A stretch of 64,000 nt of DNA from positions 7,108,641 to 7,172,640 of the forward strand of contig JAGGNK010007559.1 in assembly GCA_017590115.1 (NCBI GenBank). The letters run 5' to 3'. Position numbers and translations under genes: made by a program. This document shows, one piece after another, positions 56,201 to 64,000 of this stretch (within the stretch, counting starts at the first letter, position 1; every line of letters begins with the position of its first letter). Origin of the DNA: Montifringilla adamsi. Lineage: Eukaryota; Chordata; Aves; Passeriformes; Passeridae. The notes under the pieces are model-generated. The model saw only the letters and a list, made by a program, of their open reading frames with translations, was not told the origin of the DNA and did no database searches.

Positions 56201-57564
56201 AACTCTTGTTGCCAGGTTTCCTGCTATGGTGCAGCCGCAGTAAATTCTACAAGCAGGGACTTGCCTTGCATGTTCCTTAAAGGAAAATGAATATGAGCTT
56301 CTAACTGTTTAAAGACAGAGTTAAATGACCAGGATCTATCCTGTCTGAGCTGTATCAGATCTTGTGCTTGTACCAGTAGATGAACACATTTTCATTGTAT
56401 CAGGCTTAGGAGCTGGGTTGCAGCTTAATTAATCCTTAATTCTCATGGCCTGAGGTCTGTGTCTTCCTTCCCACATGATGGGCAGCTCAGAGGCCAGTCC
56501 AACATCTTACATCACACTAAAGCTATTTTAAAAAAACTTAGGTGCTGTGGGTTAAAAAAAGGCTGTTTATCTTAACACTTCATTTTTTATCTTCTCTTTC
56601 TCCCATGTGTCTCTCCCTTCCCAGATTGAATTTGTGACTGGCACTAAAAAGGGTACAACAAGAAGCGCTGGTTCCACAACCACCACAACATCCAGCACCA
56701 CTGGAGGAGGTAAAGAATAGCTGTGAATGTACCCCTTAAGCTGCAGTAATGCTGGGATTAGTGCTTCCTGAAGCCTGAAGGCTCCTTACTGATCCTGTAG
56801 ATAATGCAAGGGAGTGTTTCTGCTGAGGGGTGTTGGACTAGCTCTTCTCTAGTCCCTGTAGCCCATGGCTGTCCTTCTGGAATGGAAGACTGGGGCCAGG
56901 TGGGATAGTGAAGAGACTTACTAGTGGGTCAAGAAGCCTGCTGTTGTCTGTGGTTGAAGAGTATTCCTGGGACTCACTGATTTTGAGATTTGGAAACACT
57001 GGAAATCATTCTCCTCCCTTGGAAACTGAGGGGAGGGGACAAAAACCACTGGAGGCTGATGAGTGTGTCCAGTGCCTGTAGATGGGCAAGTGGGATACCT
57101 GTGCTCTGTTGAAATTAAATCTACTTTGGGGCAGGGAGTGATCCTGTCTCCCCTTTTGCTGGAGTTCAGGTGTGGCGTTCTACTCTGACTCCTGGTACCC
57201 CAAGAGAAAAGTTCCTTTCCTCCTCACTGCTTACTGCCAGTGTATCCTGAAATTAGTGTAAGGGGAAGCTGTCTAGTCAAGCAGTGGGATATTAGGGATT
57301 TACAAGACAGGGTGTTAAGAAGGGATTGGTGACCTCTAATGTAATGCTAATCCTTGTGTGCTTGGTTTAATGAAATTCACAGATGCCCAGAAAAGGAAGA
57401 GCAAGTGGGACTCTGCCATCCCCGTGACAACGATAGCTCAGCCCACCATCCTCACCACCACTGCAACACTGCCAGGTGTTGTCACAGTGACAACCAGTGC
57501 CAGTGGCTCCAAAACCACGGTGATCTCAGCTGTGGGCACCATTGTAAAAAAGGCCAAGCAGTGA
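29108..57564 (+). CDS. SAP30BP: SAP30BP (HCNGP), SAP30-binding protein, complete
   Basis: Nuclear protein that binds SAP30 of the SIN3-HDAC co-repressor; the human protein is also linked to splicing with RBM17. Eleven coding exons: 29108-29222, 29383-29492, 32388-32435, 45217-45259, 51297-51385, 53821-53912, 54367-54427, 54938-54989, 55382-55440, 56625-56709, 57383-57564. They total 936 nt (311 aa; human 308). All junctions are GT-AG and in frame. The acidic N-terminus (residues 17-91, rich in D/E/S) is followed by the HCNGP domain at about 112-225, including RNMSPDEIKIPPEPPGRCSN, MDMNYIIQRKKEFRNPS and DMFDPHGWSEDSYYEAL. A Ser/Thr-rich linker (233-251) and a conserved C-terminus ending TIVKKAKQ complete it. 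The start was chosen because MAAAKRSVLSSLAVYAEDS aligns with the human N-terminus. Confidence 0.97.
29223..29382 (+). other. SAP30BP: SAP30BP intron 1
   Basis: 160-bp GC-rich intron, GTGAGG to CTTAG. Confidence 0.93.
29383..29492 (+). CDS. SAP30BP: SAP30BP coding exon 2
   Basis: 110 bp, acceptor CTCCTTAG, donor TCA|GTAAGT, residues 39-75. It encodes GEKGGLVSVGYGEDDF and an acidic run YEEEDDENSRQS. The preceding intron is only 160 bp. Confidence 0.95.
29493..32387 (+). other. SAP30BP: SAP30BP intron 2
   Basis: 2.9-kb intron with no gene or transposon recognised. Confidence 0.9.
32388..32435 (+). CDS. SAP30BP: SAP30BP coding exon 3
   Basis: 48 bp, residues 76-91 (EDDDSETEKPEAGDLK). Acceptor CTTGTAG, donor AAG|GTATTT. 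Small, phase 0 on both sides, so skipping would keep the frame. Confidence 0.94.
34893..34923. repeat. (TA)n microsatellite
   Basis: Alternating TA for about 31 bases with one interruption, in SAP30BP intron 3. Confidence 0.85.
35003..35033. repeat. Perfect inverted repeat / hairpin
   Basis: Arms ATAATGGAGCCA and TGGCTCCATTAT are exact reverse complements (12 bp) around a 7-base loop GATTGTG. Pairing does not extend beyond the arms. Confidence 0.85.
35668..35693. repeat. Short tandem repeat, 10-bp unit
   Basis: About 2.6 copies of ATTCAGATAT. Confidence 0.75.
38831..38848. repeat. Poly(T) run
   Basis: 18 T in SAP30BP intron 3. Confidence 0.8.
39824..39841. repeat. 18-bp perfect palindrome
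   Basis: CTGTAACAGCTGTTACAG equals its own reverse complement, with a CAGCTG E-box at the centre. Confidence 0.85.
40076..40127. repeat. Tandem duplication of about 25 bp
   Basis: TGCTTTTAATATTACCTA is followed by a GAAGAG motif, twice in a row. The second copy carries a 3-base insertion. Confidence 0.85.
43716..43732. repeat. Poly(T) run
   Basis: T17 preceded by a T/C-rich stretch, in SAP30BP intron 3. Confidence 0.75.
45217..45259 (+). CDS. SAP30BP: SAP30BP coding exon 4
   Basis: 43 bp, residues 92-105 plus one base (EFSEVEKRDPQELV). Acceptor TTTTTCAG, donor GTTG|GTAAGT. It follows a 12.8-kb intron. Confidence 0.94.
47076..47097. repeat. Poly(T) run
   Basis: T22 in SAP30BP intron 4, preceded by T7GTTGTTTC. 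Confidence 0.8.
47859..47882. repeat. Poly(T) run
   Basis: T24 in SAP30BP intron 4. Confidence 0.8.
51297..51385 (+). CDS. SAP30BP: SAP30BP coding exon 5
   Basis: 89 bp, residues 106-135. It encodes ASFSERVRNMSPDEIKIPPE and PPGRCSNQLQ. The acceptor is CTCTCCAG. The donor CAG|GTTGGT is weak and is followed 18 bases later by a 42-base T tract. Confidence 0.95.
51386..53820 (+). other. SAP30BP: SAP30BP intron 5
   Basis: 2.4-kb intron that begins with a weak donor and a long T tract. Nothing else recognised. Confidence 0.9.
51404..51445 (+). repeat. Long T tract after SAP30BP exon 5 donor
   Basis: 42 bases of T with a single C, starting 18 bases into the intron. On the transcript it is a U-rich element close to a weak 5' splice site. 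Confidence 0.85.
53821..53912 (+). CDS. SAP30BP: SAP30BP coding exon 6
   Basis: 92 bp, residues 136-165 plus two bases (DKIQKLYERKVKEGMDMNYI then IQRKKEFRNP). Acceptor CCTGTAG, donor CCAG|GTGAGC. Core of the HCNGP domain. Confidence 0.95.
53913..54366 (+). other. SAP30BP: SAP30BP intron 6
   Basis: 454-bp GT-AG intron (GTGAGC to TTTGCAG). Nothing else recognised in it. Confidence 0.9.
54367..54427 (+). CDS. SAP30BP: SAP30BP coding exon 7
   Basis: 61 bp, residues 166-186 (SIYEKLIQFCSIDELGTNYP then K). Acceptor TTTGCAG, donor AAG|GTGAGG. Confidence 0.95.
54428..54937 (+). other. SAP30BP: SAP30BP intron 7
   Basis: 510-bp GT-AG intron (GTGAGG to TTTTCAG). Nothing else recognised in it. Confidence 0.9.
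54938..54989 (+). CDS. SAP30BP: SAP30BP coding exon 8
   Basis: 52 bp, residues 187-203 plus one base (DMFDPHGWSEDSYYEAL). Acceptor TTTTTTTTCAG, donor CTAG|GTAATT. Confidence 0.95.
54990..55381 (+). other. SAP30BP: SAP30BP intron 8
   Basis: 392-bp GT-AG intron (GTAATT to TTTCTCAG). Nothing else recognised in it. Confidence 0.9.
55382..55440 (+). CDS. SAP30BP: SAP30BP coding exon 9
   Basis: 59 bp, residues 204-223 (AKAQKIEMDKLEKAKKERTK), a charged helix closing the conserved domain. Acceptor TTTCTCAG, donor AAG|GTACCT. Confidence 0.95.
55441..56624 (+). other. SAP30BP: SAP30BP intron 9
   Basis: 1184-bp GT-AG intron. Nothing else recognised in it. Confidence 0.9.
56625..56709 (+). CDS. SAP30BP: SAP30BP coding exon 10
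   Basis: 85 bp, residues 224-251 plus one base. IEFVTGTKKG is conserved, then a Thr/Ser-rich linker (TTRSAGSTTTTTSSTTGG) that differs from the human Thr/Ala-rich version. Acceptor TTCCCAG, donor GGAG|GTAAAG. Confidence 0.94.
56710..57382 (+). other. SAP30BP: SAP30BP intron 10
   Basis: 673-bp GT-AG intron. Nothing else recognised in it. Confidence 0.9.
57383..57564 (+). CDS. SAP30BP: SAP30BP coding exon 11 (last)
   Basis: 182 bp including TGA, residues 252-311. It encodes DAQKRKSKWDSAIPVTTIAQ and ends AVGTIVKKAKQ, near-identical to human. Confidence 0.96.
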
Positions 57565-58505
57565 CTGCTGTGCTGGGCCTGGAGTCTTGGACTTGTTTGT
57601 CACCGAAGCCATTGTCCTTGGAAGGGAGGGGTGGATTTCTCCTTTGGGAAAAGATGACAAGATTCTTTGAAGCAGCCCACAGTTCCCCTTTGGAAGGCTG
57701 GGGGCAGGAGCAGGATGCCAGCTGTGTGCCCACAGGAATGGACCTCTGCCCACCATGCCTGTGGCTTTGCTTGCTGGGGGAAGACCCAGGCTGCCTGTGT
57801 TGTGCTGGAAGAAGATGGCATCTGGAATCAGCTTGTAAAAGTTTGCTTATTAATTACTGCATTGAGGTCTTACCTACCTGCAGGTTTGTTTTGGGGGGGA
57901 AAAAAGAAAATCAATTAAAAGGGCAAGAAGTGAAAGACTGTCAGTGTTACCCCTGTGTGATGCAGGTGGTGCTCCAGGGCTGCCTGCAGCCTGTGTAGGT
58001 GCCTCCCTCCAGAGTCAGCTCAGCTCTGAGGGAGTTGAAGCAGAGACAACCACTCAGTGTCCACGTCCAGATGTGTAGCAGAGACTTGAAGCAAACTCTG
58101 TGAGTGTAGGCTCACTCCTTGTTCTAGCACTGACACCTGTACCCTGTGCTCTCTGTGTAGGTCTTTGTGACCACATGTGAAACTGTGGAACTCTTGAGGA
58201 AACTGTGCTGGAACATCCTGTTACCATCTCACAAGGATGGAGATTTCTGTGCAGAACCCTCAAGCTCTAGAGGTTTGATTTGTGAGCTCACTTGCAAAGA
58301 CCTGTGCAGAAACACTTCCATGGCCACGGAATGAGGTTGGACAGATGCAGAGGAGAGTGTCTGATCCTGTTTGTGACGTTGTCCATCTTTGTTTTAGTTT
58401 GTGATGTTCTGTGAATGCACACATGGCAGTTACTGCTTGCTCCACTGTTGTGAAAAAGTATTTTCAGTTGAAAATTTTGTTCAATAAAAATTGAAAAGTC
58501 TTTTT
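57565..58505 (+). other. SAP30BP: SAP30BP 3' untranslated region
   Basis: Runs from the stop codon to just past the AATAAA at 58483. Open frames inside are short and unconserved. Confidence 0.85.
58483..58488 (+). terminator. SAP30BP: SAP30BP poly(A) signal
   Basis: Canonical AATAAA, followed about 30 bases later by a GT-rich stretch (GATGTCATTGATGTGTCTG), as expected for a cleavage site near 58500-58508. Confidence 0.85.
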
Positions 58506-60423
58506 AAAAAGCCCCTGATGTCATTGATGTGTCTGCATTTCTTTAGAGTTAAATTTCTACTCAGAGCCTCTTTGTCCTAGTGTATAAAGCAGTGATAGGG
58601 GAGATGGTTGCCAGATCAGCAAAAGTGTAAGTTTGTGAGAATTCAGTGGTTTGGGGTTGTGGGTTTGTTTTTTTTTTTTTTGGTTTGGTTTTTTTTTTTT
58701 TTTTTTTTTAGTTTTTTCTGTAGCTTGTGTCAATCCTGATCAAAACTTTGCATTTATGGAGACTTAAGGTAGAAACAACAGGTTGATATCCTGGCTTTAG
58801 ATAATTTTAAAACATGTTAAACACGTTATCGTGGTAGTCATTAGTCATTTAAGCTTTAAAAAAAAACAAAACCCATCTGTGTATCCAGGACCCCTGGAGC
58901 AGCAGTTTCCAGACTCCTGCAGTAACAGCTTCTGCAAGAGATGTGCAGGACTGGGCTGTACTCTGGCAGTTCCCTCCTGAGCTCCCAGGAGTCAGTGTTT
59001 GCTGTCTGCATTGGAGAAAGCAGCTTGAACCAGGCATGATTTAGGTTTGGGTTTGGGGTTTTTCCACCAAAAAAGGTGGAGTGAGGATGCCAACCCCTGT
59101 ATGACAAACTTGCAGCCAATAACTCACTGCTCTTGTTTGTCTTGCATGCTGTATCAGAGGTAATAAATAGATGGATACTCAGGTTGGAAACTGCAGTTCT
59201 GAGGGAAATGCCTTTTTCCCAGCTCTGAAAATGGCATTGGACAGGTTGATGGCGTGCACTGGGCTGTGGTCAGTCAGTGCCCCAGAGGAGCTGGAGGGAG
59301 CACCAGGCACACAAGGGTGATGTCCTGAGGGAAAAGGATCCTTCCTGGCCTGGGAACCATGGCCTGAAGCCCCCAGAGAGGAGTTTGGGCTGGTTTGCTT
59401 TGGAGCTCTGGCTGTGAGCCCTGCTGAGCGTGTCAGTGCCTAAACAGCCTCAGGGACTGCAGCTGTGCCCCGAGGCAAACCCAGAGCTGACACTGAGAAA
59501 AAGTTCCTTGTGCTGCTGCAGCAGTGACTGCTCAGGCTGCACTTGTGACTCAAAGCTGTAGATACTCGTTCTTACCTCTCCTTCCAAAGGGATGCTAACC
59601 ATAGCCAGGAGAGTAAAACCAGTCCCATTTTCATCATTCCTTAGTCCAAGAGTTACAGTCTCTGCTCCTTGAACACCACAGGGCTTCTCTCTGCCTGTCT
59701 CCTTCCTAAGCAGGGATGTCTCATAGCTCGAGGAGCTTTGTCTCAGCTGAAACTCCACGTTCAAGTCTGTGTGCCTGCCCCAGCAGAGGCAGGAGAGCTG
59801 CAGTAATGAACTCATCCTTGGCAGAGTCGCTTCTGCTCTCCCTCTCCCTTCTCAAGTCTTTTCTTCCACCTCCATGCCCCGAGGTGTTGATTTTCTCTCC
59901 TGTTTGTTTGCTTGCTGTACTTTAGAGACCTGCCCTCCTTTGATGCTGGTGTGGGAAGGGATTTTGTGTGTTCAGGACTCGCTTTTATTTTCTGTCTCAC
60001 TGGGCGCTGCCGGGCCGAGGGAGCAGGTGGGGAGGGCAGCCCTTGCCAGCCCCACCTCAAACCGTGCAATGGGAGCACCTGAAGCTATGTTTTCGTTGGA
60101 CTGCTGCTGCACTGTCTGGTTTATAGGGGAGTTATGCACTGAGATGAACAAAAAATGAAAGAAAGAGTCTTCCTTGCCAAGGCTTTGGGCCATGCCAAGG
60201 CTTTGCTGATGACAGCTCCCACAGTGAGGGAGGTGGTGGCTGCAGCCAACACCTGCACAAGCTCCTTTCCAGCTCTTCTCCGTTGCAGGGGTGAAGTTAG
60301 CTCCTGTGAAGCCCCTCAAACAGGTGGGCTTTGTAATGTGCTCATAGAGTCATCAAAGGTATGAGCTGCTCATTCCTGGGGAGTGGTGTGAGTCTGGGAA
60401 AGCCCAGAGTTGGTACCTGCAGG
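58506..60423. other. SAP30BP downstream flank, no gene recognised
   Basis: Intergenic DNA. The open frames here (such as 59769-60158) show no familiar motif. No exon of the mammalian neighbour ITGB4 was recognised. Confidence 0.55.
58668..58709. repeat. T-rich tract
   Basis: Two T runs separated by GGTTTGG, downstream of SAP30BP. Confidence 0.8.
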
Positions 60424-60615
60424 GAATCACAGGATGGGTGAGGCTGGAAGGGCTGCAGTGCCCCAATCTCCCTGCTCAGGCAGTTTTTCCTGGAGCACTT
60501 GGCACAGGGTTGTGTCCAGACAGTTCTGGAATGTCTCCAGAGAGGGAGTGAGAAACGCAGATCTTCTCAGCAGGGCTCCCCAAGGCTCTCTAGTGTTAAA
60601 TGTTCAGGCAAATAA
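60424..60615 (-). mobile_element. CR1 LINE fragment, inverted and diverged
   Basis: Reads as the reverse complement of an avian CR1 3' part: GAATCACAGGATGGGTGAGG, GCTGGAAGGGCTGCAG, CCCTGCTCAGGCAG, TGTCCAGACAGTTCTGGAAT, GTCTCCAGAGAGGGAG, and possibly ATGTTCAGG at the far end. The inner half is more decayed, so the right boundary is approximate. Confidence 0.72.
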
Positions 60616-63600
60616 ATTGCTGTGGAGGCTCAAGGCCCCCTGAAAGGGCAACAAAGTTCCACCAAAGTCTCCTCTTCCCTTTGAGGGGAACATTTACCTC
60701 AGCACATTCCTGCGTGGCTTTCACAGAGCAGGTTTCCACCTCTGAGCCTTCCCTGCACTGCTGTTCCTCTGTTTATATTCCACTTCCTTCCTTTTGTTCT
60801 AAGCGAGAGCCATGGACACCAATGACTTCCAATCGCTGGTCTCTGTTTATTTGGAGCTCGGGCCGCGCTCGTGCTCTGTGCTGCCGGTAAACAGCAGAGC
60901 TCTGGGATCTCACAGGGAAAGGTTTTGCCTTTTGCATAGAAGACAGGGGTGTGCTCAGCCTCTGGCAGCTGGGCGAGGAGCTGATGGATCCCTGGAAGGC
61001 CCTGCTGTCCCCAGGTGGGTGACAGGAGTGTCCCAGGCTGAGGTTGTGTCCTGGATCCTTTACTGACGTTTTCCGCTGGTGCTGTCTCTGTGTCCCTCTT
61101 CCCTCTTGCTGCCAGTCTGTCCCAGAGCAAATGTCCATCAGAGATGTTCATCAGAGAGATCTTCCTTTAGGAACCTGTTCATGACAAGGAACATCTACTG
61201 GGAAACAGGAGGCACTTGTAGTTAGTGCTGCCTTGGGGGAAAGGCTGAGGGAGAAAGTATGGCAGGATTTCATCTGGCATTTCTAATTGAACAGGGAATT
61301 ATATTAAAGCATCATTTAGTGCAATAAATTATGTGCACATTAATGTACATTCATAATACATTATTACACGTTCCCTTTATTTAAGCCACATAGCAGGATA
61401 TTGTCACTACAGTGTACAGTGCAGTGATGGGATTAAGTGTTTATTTTTCTTTTAGTAATGTGTGTTGTTACAGAACTCAAAAAGGAGATGAATGTGCTCC
61501 AGCAGCAGGATTTTGGCTGTAACTGCACAATAAAGACCTAGAAAAAGCCCCAAAGCTGTCTCCAGGCATGCTGTGGTGGCAGGACAGAAAGAAGAAACGC
61601 TCTGTTGCAAGCTGGCATGGCATTAAAAAAAAAGAAAATAATTAACCCTGAAATCACTTGTAATTATCAGTAATTGGCATTCGGACTGGTAGTCAGCAGA
61701 GAGAGCAATAATTTCATGTGAGCTATAAAACTACATGTTTTCCCTCCTAGGGCAAAAATTTCTAGGCCACGTTGCCACCACAGAAAATCACTGATTTATG
61801 AATGCAAGATTCACCACAGATGTGGCTGTGAGCTGTGGTGGAGCCATCTGCACTGAAGTCTGCTCACCCTGCCTCTGAAATCCCTGTCCTCTGTTCTTAA
61901 AAACAGCAAATTAGTGTGACAAAAGCCTGACCCAGCAGGCAGGGAGAGCAAGGTATGGAACCAAGGCAAGAACTTGAGTTCACCCTGGTGTTCTTCCCTG
62001 GTGGAAGTAATTTGGAGTTGCCTGAAAGACAACTCACTAACCAACCTTTCAATTTTTTTTTAAAGACATGATGAAGTTAAAACCTTTTATATTCTCGTGA
62101 GTATTTACAGAAAATTTCTAATTCCTCTCTGATTTTTTGCCCTAAACATTTGGTGGTGAAGTTGCCTTTATATTAGAAAAGTGCCTTTATCAGCACTGCA
62201 AATGTAAAAGCAGCCTAGCTACAGCTCTGGAAAAACTCAGGTTCTGTGGGCTTGGCATTTCTTAGGTGCTGGGGGGACATGCTTCAAAGAAAGGTGCAAA
62301 ATTGGTATCTTGAGCTCTTCTGGCAACACCCAGAGGGAGCAACTGGGCTCCTCCTCACAGCTGGAAAGGCTGAAGGGAGCTGGTCCCTCCTTGCTGCTCC
62401 AGGCTGCCGGGGTGAAGGGGAGGCAGAGGGTGTCAGGAAGCCCTGGGTCTGCAGGTGACACCAGAGATCCTTTACAGGGGGCAGCATAAACATTCTCCAT
62501 CTCAGGTGGAGAAAGGAGGACACCCAGAAAGTCAGGACTCCGAGTATTGTGGTGCAAGGTGGGTTCTCATGAACTTTTCTGCTTGGCTTCAGGGTTCCTG
62601 TTAGGGATCCATCGCAAAAATAACTGGGTTTTTTTACTACAATGTTTCTTGCAGCCTAAATTGGCTTTTTCAACTGTGGTGGTAGCATTGCTTACCTCAA
62701 AGAGGAAAATTGCAGCAGCAGGAGGTGGGGTGGGGCCGGTGGAAGCTGCTGGTGGACAGGACCAGGTGAGGTGACCAGACAGGTCTGTGAGCACCAGCAC
62801 AAGGTCCCCTCCTGTCTTGGGGACTGAAGCCCAGTTTTAATTTATCTGCAGTGTTCAACATCTGCTGCAGCTGTGGCTCCTGAGGCAGAGCAGGACCCTC
62901 TCCCTTCATCCCCTCCATGGGAGCAATCTGCTCTTCACCAGCAGCCCAAGCATCAGCACTCACAGCCTGGTCCTGCTCTGCCTTTATTTTGTCTCATGTC
63001 CCAGCTCTCATGTTGCAGTCACTGTCTTGATATGTTTAAAAACAAACAAACAAACAAACCACCAAAAACCCCAAAACCCCAGCAAACCCCCTTCATTTTT
63101 AGAACTTTTTTTTAACTCTAGGAAATCACATCTCCAAAAGGACTGGAGTTGCCAAGTTATGTGTTGGGAAACTCAGAAATGCCAGATTTAAACTGCCCAG
63201 GCCATCTTCCCCTGCACCCCTGCCTGTTTCCCATTTGCTGTAGTTTTTAATGGCACAGGCACATCCTCCTTTATCCTGGGGCTAAGGCAGTTTGCATATA
63301 TTAACTTGAGCTTCCTAATTTCTTGTAGCAAAAGGCATCCTGCACCTCACCTTTTGAACAGTTCTGGAAAGCAGCAGCCTCTGTAATGCCACATTGAGGC
63401 GAGGAGGGTAAAATTGCCCTGCTCATAGTCAGGCAGGAAATGTGCCATTTTTCCATCTGGCTGTTGCTATTGTTTGTGTTGAAGCTCAGGGGATGCAGTT
63501 TTCCTTGTGAGTATCTATCAGGGAGCCAAAATCCAGCCTTTGCCATTGCATCTGCTCCAGAACGTGTGTGCTCCGCTCTGTGCAAAGTGTGAGTGGTTCT

Positions 63601-64000
63601 GAGCTGTGACCAGCCCCAGGCTCTAAAGCAAAAGGGTGTTGTGGACAGAAAAACAGCCTCACCTGAACTCTAAACCCTCCTCTGCTGCTCTTTGCACTGG
63701 GGAAGGGATTTTTGGATCCAGCTCAGCAGAAGGACTGGAATCAGCTGTGGGATTGCAGCCGTGGACCATGGTGGGGTGCAGGTATGGATGGGAATCGTTC
63801 ATGGTGCTGCGAGGGGTTGCACTGACTCTTGAGGCAGCTGCACGGCAGGTGAGGAGTGCCCTGGTGTGCCCATGCCCCGGAAAAAGCAGGGTGCCCATCC
63901 ATCCTCTCTGCTCGCAAAGCTCCGAGGCTGGGCTCGGCATATGCCGGTTGTCGGGGCAGGAATTTCCCTGGCATTTCAGCAAGGAGTTACCTGAACTCTG
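60616..64000. other. Right flank, no gene recognised
   Basis: Intergenic sequence with moderate GC. It contains one unassigned exon-like segment (60804-61014) and a CAAA microsatellite. CpG density rises slightly near 63880-63960, but no coding exon could be supported. Confidence 0.5.
63037..63060. repeat. (CAAA)n microsatellite
   Basis: Five CAAA-type units followed by a degenerate A/C-rich tail to about 63090. Confidence 0.75.

Noticed and set aside
57354..57998. 214-codon plus-strand frame across the last SAP30BP exon
   Set aside because: It runs in a different frame from the conserved exon 11 coding sequence and continues into the 3' UTR. No conserved motif.
58506..64000. ITGB4 exons expected downstream of SAP30BP by mammalian synteny
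   Set aside because: No integrin beta-type cysteine-rich or other recognisable exon was found on either strand. The gene may lie further right.

Overview
This window is vertebrate nuclear DNA, almost certainly from a bird. It has intron-split genes with GT-AG junctions, two CpG-island promoters, AATAAA poly(A) signals and no operons. It also carries CR1 LINE 3' ends (19606-19786 on + and 60424-60615 on -), which are typical of avian genomes. The gene order RECQL5 / SMIM5 / SMIM6 / SAP30BP matches the block on human 17q25, which I expect on the avian counterpart of chicken chromosome 18. The species cannot be read from the sequence.

Layout. (1) 1-28414, minus strand: the 5' part of RECQL5, a RecQ-family DNA helicase. 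Seven complete coding exons lie between 28414 and 20752. An eighth is cut by the left edge, with only 11 bases (11 to 1) inside the window. The intron between them is about 20.7 kb. (2) Nested in that intron on the plus strand are two one-pass membrane micropeptide genes: SMIM5 (two coding exons, 11880-12006 and 13414-13532, 81 aa) and SMIM6/endoregulin (18597-18782, 61 aa). A CpG-rich patch at about 3150-4200 in the same intron is the best candidate for a distal SMIM5 promoter and first exon. (3) About 28150-29350: a GC/CpG-rich bidirectional promoter. RECQL5 leaves it leftwards (ATG 28414) and SAP30BP rightwards (ATG 29108), with 693 bp between the start codons and recognisable CRE, ETS and YY1-type sites. 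(4) 29108-58505, plus strand: the complete SAP30BP (HCNGP) gene, 11 coding exons, 936 nt of CDS, 311 aa, with a 12.8-kb third intron and a clear AATAAA at 58483. (5) 58506-64000: intergenic DNA with homopolymer tracts, a CR1 fragment and one unassigned exon-like segment. No exon of the mammalian neighbour ITGB4 was recognised.

How they relate. RECQL5 is a genome-stability helicase that associates with RNA polymerase II, and SAP30BP is a nuclear co-repressor and splicing-associated factor. They share a housekeeping-type promoter. SMIM5 and SMIM6 are antisense to RECQL5 pre-mRNA, so their expression and that of full-length RECQL5 could affect each other. All RECQL5 and SAP30BP exon joins were checked for reading-frame continuity by hand. 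No mobile-element-borne system, CRISPR array, operon or bacterial feature is present. The unusual signals are eukaryotic: nested genes, intron-retention isoforms, an overlapping reading frame at the SAP30BP 5' end, and a weak splice site followed by a long U tract.
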